Of a stretch of DNA of 26,083 bases, positions 20,776 through 26,083 are shown piece by piece (positions within the stretch are counted from its first letter, which is position 1; each line of letters opens with the position of its first letter). The notes below the pieces were generated by a model, which saw only the letters and a list, made by a program, of their open reading frames with translations, had not been told where the DNA came from and ran no database searches. A program made the position numbers and the translations under genes. The stretch is from a virus: the IMG/VR virus record IMGVR_UViG_3300025655_000250, positions 1-26,083 of that record. The stretch is one strand, 5' to 3'.

Positions 20776-22299
20776 TTAATATTCCAACTCCAGCCTACCC
20801 CTGGACATCAATCCGTTGCACAACCAAACAAGAGCATCAACACAGTCATCATGAGAGCTGACGCCAAAGTTGATGATCTCATCTTGCATTGCTTGGAACT
20901 TCCTGAACTTGTTAAAGAAAATTTTGTGTTGTTCAAACAAGCCCATAATGCCACGGAAACGTGCAAGCTTGTCACCACGGAATCCTTTCACCGGATGCCA
21001 GAGCAAGTTGTAAAGACCGTGCTCAACCTGACAGATGCGTTTAAAGTCTGCCTCCAGAGAAGCTTGATACGCTACTGCTTCTGACCAAATATCTACAGTT
21101 GAACCAGTAGGAAAATATTTGTCACCATCTTTATAAACAATTCCCCATTCAAACATCATTTCCATGATTGCTTCTAGCTTTTCCAGATTACCCATAATCC
21201 GGATACGCTTGCAATCAATGATATAAATCTTGTCGCCTACTCTCCCGCCAAGTACAAAAACGCTGTAATCGTTACGCTCACGTACACCAGCAGAAAGATC
21301 GACTCCAACACCTAACGTATCAAACTCTGTAGGAATTTTACTCTTAATAATCAGATCAGGTGAAATTGAAAGTTCACTGGTTTGAACAATCTGATTTTGA
21401 TATTGAAAACTAAAGCTAATAGGTGCTTGTCGTTTTCTTTCATTTAGATATTCTAGCGACCACATCTCTGGCCAGTAGGAATGTTCATCTCCTTGTTCAT
21501 CAAGAGTAATTGCAGATTGAACAATCTGTACCCAATCATTTGTTGGCGTAAAAGTTGTGTTATGAATATCGTCATGACGGAACCTAGTCCCTAGGCAAAC
21601 AGCACGACCACCTTCAAACATGGTAGGAACAATAACTGAGTTCCAGTTATCTTCCATGGCAGCGCGAATATCTCTGTTCTTAATATCGTCAGCAGATTTG
21701 ATAGCGTCATCAATAATACAAAGATGCGAACGTTTCGAAGTCACAGCACCTTTCAAACCTGCACAACATACAGTGAATTCTTCTTCACCAGTAGACTTAA
21801 TTCCTGCAAACTTCCAATCAATACTCCAGTATTCATTAGAGTTAATTCCCTTGGCAATCTTTACCATTGGAAAGATTTCTTTATAAACTTTACTCTCTTC
21901 AATGATTCTTTTAATGGCTGCACTTTTAGGACGTGCAACATCAACTGTATAAGAAATATAAAGAATCTTGAGTGGTTTTTTATTTAAAGCATGGATACCA
22001 ATAGCCCACGCAGTAAACAAACCAAGAACTGTAGATTTTGCTGAGCCCCGTGGTGCAAGGATGTCAATGTTGGGGCCAGCAATTCCGAGTAAACATTCGC
22101 TGTCCTCACCAGTGCAGAGATAACGGTGCCACTCCTTGTGGTGACTAGCTGGTGGTTTGTCACCAACTACATCACAGAAATAAGCAAAGTCTGTACGTGC
22201 TTTGTCAATATCAATATCAGTTGTTTTCTTAACAACCTGTTGCTTAGCACCAGCACGTGCTGTGCGTCTATAAACTGCGTAGAGAGATGTGTTAGCCAT
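20776..22299 (-). CDS. terL: Terminase large subunit
   Basis: A 507-residue product with a complete motor and nuclease. It hydrolyses ATP to drive DNA into the prohead through the portal and cuts concatemeric DNA. Visible motifs: Walker A variant LAPRGSAKST (81-90), Walker B LCIIDD (193-198), the coupling motif LGTRFRHDD (236-244), and the RNase H-like nuclease acidic residues at GVDLSAG (D334), VDIWSEA (near D403-E407) and SSHDDCVDAL (D484, D485, D488). Length is typical. The ATG has GGGTAGGGAG immediately upstream, a purine-rich but closely spaced ribosome binding site. It follows the probable small subunit by 23 nt. Several cysteines (CC at 178-179) are unremarkable. Packaging type (pac or cos) cannot be decided from this sequence alone. 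Confidence 0.95.
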   Translation of the reverse strand: MANTSLYAVYRRTARAGAKQQVVKKTTDIDIDKARTDFAYFCDVVGDKPPASHHKEWHRYLCTGEDSECLLGIAGPNIDILAPRGSAKSTVLGLFTAWAIGIHALNKKPLKILYISYTVDVARPKSAAIKRIIEESKVYKEIFPMVKIAKGINSNEYWSIDWKFAGIKSTGEEEFTVCCAGLKGAVTSKRSHLCIIDDAIKSADDIKNRDIRAAMEDNWNSVIVPTMFEGGRAVCLGTRFRHDDIHNTTFTPTNDWVQIVQSAITLDEQGDEHSYWPEMWSLEYLNERKRQAPISFSFQYQNQIVQTSELSISPDLIIKSKIPTEFDTLGVGVDLSAGVRERNDYSVFVLGGRVGDKIYIIDCKRIRIMGNLEKLEAIMEMMFEWGIVYKDGDKYFPTGSTVDIWSEAVAYQASLEADFKRICQVEHGLYNLLWHPVKGFRGDKLARFRGIMGLFEQHKIFFNKFRKFQAMQDEIINFGVSSHDDCVDALVWLCNGLMSRGRLELEY

Positions 22300-22322
22300 C
22301 TCCCTACCCTAACTCCCTAAAC

Positions 22323-22808
22323 TCAGGATTCTTCTGACAAAATTTTGGTCCAGACTGCCATTACAGCATCCTGCAGTGGGCCTTCAATTGGATCATCCTT
22401 GAAGATCAAAACAATCTCTCTAAGTGCACGGTCTGCGCCAGCAAGAATTAAACCTTGCTTGTCGCCAACGTACCGTTCATCTTGGATTTGTTTAATGGCG
22501 CCACGCAGTTCTTTTTGAAGCATGGCAATACGTGCTGTGCCATTATCCTGCTTAACCATACCAAGATCAATGGCTTGACGCAGCTTCTCCACGTCTTCTC
22601 GCATACTGTCAATTTCCATCTCCAGGATTAACTGGAGATTGCGTTTCTTGAACGTTGCCTGTTGCCACTCATCACATTCAACAATAGTACCTGCATACCC
22701 GAGGAACCGGGCATACAGGTACATTTGAATTGGAGAGGAATGTTTTTTACAGAATGTAAGAAAGGCTTCTTTCTCGTTGGGGCTTAGAGTCTCTAGCCAA
22801 GAAATCAT
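22323..22808 (-). CDS. Probable terminase small subunit
   Basis: A 161-residue, mostly helical product directly ahead of the large terminase. The N-terminal part (LSPNEKEAFLTFCKKHSSPI, YLYARFLGYAGTIVECDEW) could be a small helical DNA-binding domain. A long helix (FKKRNLQLILEMEIDSMRED, VEKLRQAIDLGMV, LQKELRGAIKQIQDERYV) could form the oligomerisation core usual for small terminases, which recognise phage DNA and deliver it to the large subunit. The C-terminus (IEGPLQDAVMAVWTKILSEES) may contact the large subunit. Its ATG overlaps the TGA of the preceding gene. Assignment depends on position, size and helical design; no diagnostic motif is present. Confidence 0.65.
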   Translation of the reverse strand: MISWLETLSPNEKEAFLTFCKKHSSPIQMYLYARFLGYAGTIVECDEWQQATFKKRNLQLILEMEIDSMREDVEKLRQAIDLGMVKQDNGTARIAMLQKELRGAIKQIQDERYVGDKQGLILAGADRALREIVLIFKDDPIEGPLQDAVMAVWTKILSEES

Positions 22809-23638
22809 GCTTTGAAAGCCCTGAGTGCGTCTAACTGATCCTTTGCTTCTTTGAAGCGACGGAACAACTCAGATTGTAGATCAGTTTTCCGAGTTTCTTC
22901 TCCGGTCAAACCAATCTGACGCTCTAAGCTTTCAGACCGCACTCGTTCGGTTTCAATAGAACCCCGAGCCTGTTCTGTTGCAGCAAACTTAGTTGCTTCT
23001 GCCTGCTGCTGAGATGCAAACTTAGTGGCGCCAGCCTGTTCAGAAGCTGCAAACTTTGTTGCATCTGCCTGGGCTTGAACACCCTGCAGGTTTAAACCAG
23101 CAACACCAAGGGTTGTTTGATTTTCGGCATTAGCAAGATTAAGTTCCTGTGCCTGATTGCTGTTATTAATTTCTCGAATAAAGCCTTGCTGCTGTTGAGA
23201 AATTGCTAGATCAAGTATGGAAGAAAAATCAGGAACAGCAGTTAAATCAATGTCTCCGGGGAGATTTAAAGTTTTAGTAACAAAACTATTTAACTGTGCT
23301 TGAGCTGCATCACGTGCTGCATCAGTAGCTGGCCCTGCATCAGCAGGTGGTTGTGTTTGTTGTTGTCTGTTTCGATTTCTATTGTTTTGTTTTTTATTTC
23401 CTTGTTTTTTATTCCCTTGTTTTTGTCCTTGTCCGCCTTGATTCCTGGGCGCCTGAGTAGCTGGAGGTGGTAACGGGGTAGCAGCAGACTGTGGTGGATT
23501 AGGTGGTGGAGTATTCCGACGACCTTGATTGTTATTGCCTTGTTTTTTACCGCCTTGCTTTTTACCACCCTGGTTTTTGTTACCTTGCTTTTTACCACCT
23601 TGGTTTTTGGGGCCTTGATTCCTGTTATCTTGTGCCAT
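22805..23638 (-). CDS. Basic repeat protein with 11-residue helical repeats
   Basis: A 277-residue product. Residues 6-42 and 65-95 are disordered basic repeats of the type KKQGNKNQGG and NKKQ, split by a Pro-rich segment. Residues 105-185 are mixed helical. Residues 191-223 are three consecutive 11-residue units (ADATKFAASEQ, AGATKFASQQQ, AEATKFAATEQ), as in hendecad coiled coils or amphipathic helices. The C-terminal 50 residues (ERVRSESLERQIGL, ELFRRFKEAKDQLDALRAF) are charged helix. The gene overlaps the small terminase start by ATGA. The basic tail could bind DNA or RNA; the helices suggest an elongated oligomer such as an internal core or scaffold protein. No family is recognised, and the ribosome binding site is weak. 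Confidence 0.65.
   Translation of the reverse strand: MAQDNRNQGPKNQGGKKQGNKNQGGKKQGGKKQGNNNQGRRNTPPPNPPQSAATPLPPPATQAPRNQGGQGQKQGNKKQGNKKQNNRNRNRQQQTQPPADAGPATDAARDAAQAQLNSFVTKTLNLPGDIDLTAVPDFSSILDLAISQQQQGFIREINNSNQAQELNLANAENQTTLGVAGLNLQGVQAQADATKFAASEQAGATKFASQQQAEATKFAATEQARGSIETERVRSESLERQIGLTGEETRKTDLQSELFRRFKEAKDQLDALRAFKA
22970..23068 (-). repeat. Three 33-nt repeats encoding 11-residue units
   Basis: Three adjacent 33-nt units encode A-x-ATKFA-x-x-[EQ]-Q. The plus strand shows the words gcaaacttagttgc, gcaaacttagtggc and gcaaactttgttgc at matching places. Confidence 0.8.
23354..23623 (-). repeat. Lys/Gln/Gly/Asn-coding short repeats
   Basis: Imperfect short repeats at 23513-23623 and 23354-23446 (plus-strand word ttgctttttaccacc and variants). 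They encode KQGN/NQGGKK units of a disordered basic tail. Repeat number here may vary between related phages. Confidence 0.75.
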
Positions 23639-23644
23639 GGTGAA

Positions 23645-24187
23645 TTAAATACTGATGTTTACACCTGCTGCTGCCGCTTGCCGTAACTGAGCTAACGCAT
23701 TCAAACGATTAGTAATAGCATCGCTTGCTGTTGCTAACTGGCCTTGACGGGCAACATCACGTGCAACTTGTCTTGTAGGGGATTGGATATCTGCATTCAA
23801 GCCTAGCTGATAATCAAGATTACGCAAGTCCTTGACAAACGGTAAAGAAGCAGCAGAAAATGCTACACCAGATCCAAGGCCAAGTAATTGATCTTTGAAA
23901 TTAGAAAGGAAAGTTTTCTTTTCTAATTCATTGATAATGTTTTTTAAACCTTCTTGACTAAGATTTCCACCAGCAACTTCATAGCTTGGTGTACTAGGAA
24001 ATTGAAGGTTATCAGCAGTTACTTCAAACGGATTATTTGGTAAGCTATCTGCTACTTTCTTAGTATCGCGTTTGCCAGTTGCTGTATCTAATCCAAACTG
24101 GGGATTTAAAAAAGCAGCGTTATTACTAGAATTCCAGTAACTAGTTGGCGTGAAATAAGGATACGGATTGGCTCCAGGATTAGCCAT
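23645..24187 (-). CDS. Hypothetical virion-type protein
   Basis: A 180-residue product with a clear ribosome binding site (AAGGAGTTAAACA, then ATG). The N-terminal 70 residues are Asn/Pro/Tyr-rich (MANPGANPYPYFTPTSYWN). Residues about 69-81 (PSYEVAGGNLSQEG) repeat a motif of the upstream gene's product (PSYGVAGDLSQFG). A central hydrophobic stretch (LLGLGSGVAFSAASLPFV, about 101-118) could be membrane-active, and the C-terminus (AITNRLNALAQLRQAAAAGV) is helical. No family is recognised. Together with its neighbours it forms a block of small-residue-rich proteins ahead of the terminase genes. Internal virion protein is a plausible role based on composition only. Confidence 0.6.
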   Translation of the reverse strand: MANPGANPYPYFTPTSYWNSSNNAAFLNPQFGLDTATGKRDTKKVADSLPNNPFEVTADNLQFPSTPSYEVAGGNLSQEGLKNIINELEKKTFLSNFKDQLLGLGSGVAFSAASLPFVKDLRNLDYQLGLNADIQSPTRQVARDVARQGQLATASDAITNRLNALAQLRQAAAAGVNISI

Positions 24188-24202
24188 TGTTTAACTCCTT
24201 AA

Positions 24203-24979
24203 TCAGAAGTAACGATACTGGGTTGCACCAGCTTGCCCAATATTATTCAAGAAACCTTCTGCCATACGCTGTGCACCTAACTGACCTTGCTGACGCATAG
24301 CAGCATCGGTTGCAAGAGCAGTCTGCAGTTGAGCAGCAGCTGCACTACGGCGTAAATCAAATTCTTTAGAACGCTGTTGATATGCTTCTTGATAAGGAGC
24401 ATAACGCAGTGCATTAGCTAAGCTTTGTTGATACTGACGATTTTCAAAATCTAACTGTTGACGAATAGAACCAGTTGGATCGTTATAACCAAGAGCACCT
24501 GGAGGACCAAACTGACTGAGATCACCAGCAACCCCATAACTTGGTACATCTGGTAACTGAGGCATCCCAGTACCGGTAATCTGTTGACCCACACCTAAAG
24601 CACCAGTAGCAGCGCGAGCACCCTGTCCAGCAATAGAAGAAATTGGTTGAGCAGCAGCGCTTGCAATACGACCAATAGCAGGAGCAGCAATACCACCAGC
24701 AAGAGCAGCGCCACCTAAAGCACCTAGTTGCAATGCTCTCCCAACAGGCATTGTAGATCCTGCTGCTGATGCAATTCCAGGAGCTGCGCTTACCAGTTGA
24801 CCAGCACCTTTTGCTAAACCAGGTTTTGCAAAACGGCCACCTACGTAACCAAGAGTTGCACCTGTAGCAGCTTCTCCTAGGTTACCTTTCATGAGGCCAG
24901 GGATGCCACCAACCGCAGCAGAGATATAGGGCAGACCCTGCATAGCCATACGGCCAACATTAAGCAAAGCAGGTAACAT
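24203..24979 (-). CDS. Gly/Ala-rich hydrophobic protein with helical tail
   Basis: A 258-residue product. The first 130 residues are rich in Gly, Ala and Pro with several potential membrane or glycine-zipper segments (GLPYISAAVGGIPGLM, LGALGGAALAGGIAAPAIG). A linker follows with PSYGVAGDLSQFG, a motif shared with the next gene. The C-terminal 80 residues are an amphipathic helical region rich in Gln, Ala, Arg and Tyr (QLDFENRQYQQSLANALRYA, LRRSAAAAQLQTALATDAAM). The arrangement of hydrophobic front and long helical tail recalls phage ejection proteins that enter the host envelope, but no sequence family is recognised. AAGAG lies upstream of the ATG, and the AT-rich motif at 25002-25015 lies 21 nt before it. 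Confidence 0.6.
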   Translation of the reverse strand: MLPALLNVGRMAMQGLPYISAAVGGIPGLMKGNLGEAATGATLGYVGGRFAKPGLAKGAGQLVSAAPGIASAAGSTMPVGRALQLGALGGAALAGGIAAPAIGRIASAAAQPISSIAGQGARAATGALGVGQQITGTGMPQLPDVPSYGVAGDLSQFGPPGALGYNDPTGSIRQQLDFENRQYQQSLANALRYAPYQEAYQQRSKEFDLRRSAAAAQLQTALATDAAMRQQGQLGAQRMAEGFLNNIGQAGATQYRYF

Positions 24980-25001
24980 AAACGTACTCTTTCTTATGTA
25001 T

Positions 25002-25015
25002 TTATTTTAAAAGCA
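25002..25015 (-). promoter_or_regulatory. AT-rich intergenic motif, copy 3
   Basis: The minus strand reads GCTTTTAAAATAAA, 22 nt before the ATG at 24979, in a 57-nt gap. It differs by one base from the copy at 2091-2104 and by one missing T from the copy at 6495-6507. Recurrence in gaps suggests, but does not show, a promoter or leader element. Confidence 0.25.
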
Positions 25016-25036
25016 ATGATCTTAAGGAAAAGATTC

Positions 25037-25537
25037 TTAGCCAAAAATACTATCAATACCTTTACCAACTAATGCACCAATAGGAGCACCGAGAGGACCA
25101 AAAACTCCTGCGGCAGTGCCAAGTGCTCCTGCTGCACCGCCAATGCTACCAAATAATCCACTACCACCACTTGGTTGTTGTGTTCCTACCGGAATCTTTT
25201 TGGGTGGTGGTGTAACTAAATAAGTACTCCGACCAATTTGCTGTATATCTGTTCCAGGTGTAGCACCCATTTTAGAAGAACGTGTACTTCCTTGTTGCTT
25301 GTAAGTATTTGCTTTATCTAAAGCTTCAAAAATTTTACCTAAAGAACCAATAGCATTTGAAGCGCTACTACCTGATCCTCCATCTGATCCTCCATAACTT
25401 TGATCGGTAATGGGCCTAGCATCTAGACTAAAAACGGAAGAATATTTACTGGGATCAAATTGACTGGAATCAAAAAAGTCTAAGTCTGTCTCAGTATCAA
25501 AAACTTGTGGATTGAATTTATCAAATGTAAACTCCAT
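25037..25537 (-). CDS. Small protein with C-terminal glycine-zipper segment
   Basis: A 166-residue product. The N-terminal 45 residues are acidic and aromatic (FDKFNPQVFDTETDLDFFD). The middle is Ser/Gly-rich and includes a short predicted helix (AIGSLGKIFEALDKANTY). The C-terminal 40 residues (SGLFGSIGGAAGALGTAAGV, FGPLGAPIGALVGKGIDSIFG) are a glycine-zipper hydrophobic segment with small residues at regular spacing, as in membrane-active or oligomerising helices. CGGAG lies 9-10 nt before the ATG; the start is 3 nt after the upstream stop. Family unknown. It probably belongs with the other hydrophobic proteins of this block. Confidence 0.6.
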   Translation of the reverse strand: MEFTFDKFNPQVFDTETDLDFFDSSQFDPSKYSSVFSLDARPITDQSYGGSDGGSGSSASNAIGSLGKIFEALDKANTYKQQGSTRSSKMGATPGTDIQQIGRSTYLVTPPPKKIPVGTQQPSGGSGLFGSIGGAAGALGTAAGVFGPLGAPIGALVGKGIDSIFG

Positions 25538-25540
25538 TTT

Positions 25541-26083
25541 TTAAACTCCGTAAGAAGACAACTGTTCCCAGCTGGAAACTGGCTGGCCAATTTGCTGACG
25601 AGCTGCCTCTAGAGAACCGTACTTATTTCTTAAATATTCTACTGGTTGTTCTTTCTTTAGCCGTTCATCGGCTTGCTGACGGAAGAAACCTTGTGATGCT
25701 TTCTTTGCTAGATAACCAGCACCAAGACCAGCTGCAATTAACCCAGCAGATGTTGCTAAAGAAGGAGTGTTAATGACTTCTGGTTTACGTAACTGCTTTG
25801 CAATATCTTTTAGATCATCAGCTGCTCTTTCAGTAACTTTGCCAAGCTTGACACCAGCACGAGCAACAGCTGCCTCTTGGCCAATCTCCTGTGCAGCTCG
25901 TTGCATAACAGGTGTTGTGCCAAGAGTTACGTTGGCATTCCTCATTGATTCTGGTAGTGCTTTGTAGAGTGCACCTGTTGTACCAATAGCAGCGGCAGTA
26001 CCAATAGCAGAAGAGGCTGTAACAGGGAAACCAAAGTATGCAACTTCTGGTTCATTCAAACCACGTGCAGTTCCTTTGATAAT
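25541..26083 (-). CDS. Hydrophobic virion-type protein, 5' end beyond window
   Basis: The frame is open to the right edge; eight further codons (IIKGTARG) precede the TTG at 26059, and no stop is met. The true start is therefore probably outside the window. The 180 visible residues include EVAYFGFPVTASSAIGTAAA, a first hydrophobic Ala/Gly segment, then a charged helical region (VARAGVKLGKVTERAADDLK) and a second hydrophobic segment (TSAGLIAAGLGAGYLAKKA). A helical C-terminus (YLRNKYGSLEAARQQIGQPV) ends the protein. The design is like its neighbours: hydrophobic glycine-spaced segments alternating with charged helices. No enzymatic motif is seen; an internal or ejection protein is a guess from composition and cluster. 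Confidence 0.65.
   Translation of the reverse strand: MIKGTARGLNEPEVAYFGFPVTASSAIGTAAAIGTTGALYKALPESMRNANVTLGTTPVMQRAAQEIGQEAAVARAGVKLGKVTERAADDLKDIAKQLRKPEVINTPSLATSAGLIAAGLGAGYLAKKASQGFFRQQADERLKKEQPVEYLRNKYGSLEAARQQIGQPVSSWEQLSSYGV

Noticed and set aside
23290-23598. 102-codon minus-strand frame inside the basic repeat protein
   Set aside because: It is the shifted reading of the KQGN repeats (giving Val/Lys/Thr repeats) and lies entirely inside a longer, better supported gene.
10143-26083. Many products end in Phe, Tyr or Phe-Gly (for example YFG, FNFG, IFG, RYF, GFY)
   Set aside because: Suggestive of an outer-membrane-type C-terminal signal, but there is no matching beta-barrel pattern and aromatic ends can arise by chance among this many genes.
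1-26083. Search for tRNA genes, CRISPR repeats, integrase, IS elements and attachment sites
   Set aside because: None could be recognised by eye; the window is a continuous structural gene block without regularly spaced repeats or transposase motifs.

Overview
The window looks like part of the genome of a tailed double-stranded DNA phage (Caudoviricetes). Every gene I can support lies on the minus strand, so transcription runs from position 26083 towards position 1. No host housekeeping gene, integrase, tRNA, IS element or CRISPR array was seen. Several tail-fibre and accessory proteins resemble families I know from aquatic cyanophages: the fibre gene at 1323-2075, the poly-proline protein at 2164-2406, the small protein at 3275-3589, and the domain at residues 158-232 of the 17644-18801 product. 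A picocyanobacterial host is therefore my best guess. It is an inference from remembered family resemblance, not from a search.

Layout in transcription order. (1) 26083-22805: five genes of unknown function. Three encode Gly/Ala-rich, partly hydrophobic proteins, one has a strongly repetitive basic tail and three 11-residue repeats, and the first gene is cut by the window edge. (2) 22808-18326: DNA packaging and head portal, with a probable small terminase, the large terminase with its motifs intact, an AbrB-like small protein and the portal protein. (3) 18801-16144: between portal and capsid. A gene begins inside the portal gene in another reading frame (476-nt overlap, own ribosome binding site) and encodes a Tyr/Asp-rich protein. 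A strong intrinsic terminator follows, then a Gly-rich protein, a 55-residue protein, and a protein with zinc-metalloprotease signatures (HELGH plus EAEASRRG) where a prohead protease would be expected. (4) 16001-13527: major capsid protein, a second probably abundant structural protein, and a helix-hairpin-helix protein. (5) 13448-10143: a conserved-looking protein, a lambda-type lysozyme (GH104-like), a circularly permuted M23 peptidase-like protein, and a tightly overlapping series of small genes, one Cys-rich. (6) 10092-1: two structural proteins sharing a beta-type repeat domain, then a receptor-binding module of modular tail fibres, a polyglycine adhesin-like protein and a final fibre gene running off the left edge.

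As a working picture, the terminase packages DNA through the portal into a capsid whose scaffold and protease candidates lie between portal and capsid genes. Two virion-associated peptidoglycan hydrolases with a common C-terminal tag open the cell wall. The glycine-zipper proteins may help DNA cross the membrane, and the fibre block sets host range. Most adjacent genes overlap by a few bases or are only a few bases apart, which suggests one or a few long operons with translational coupling. The main transcription signals I see are an intrinsic terminator at 17586-17617, a weaker hairpin at 2099-2129, and a candidate extended -10 promoter ahead of the capsid gene.
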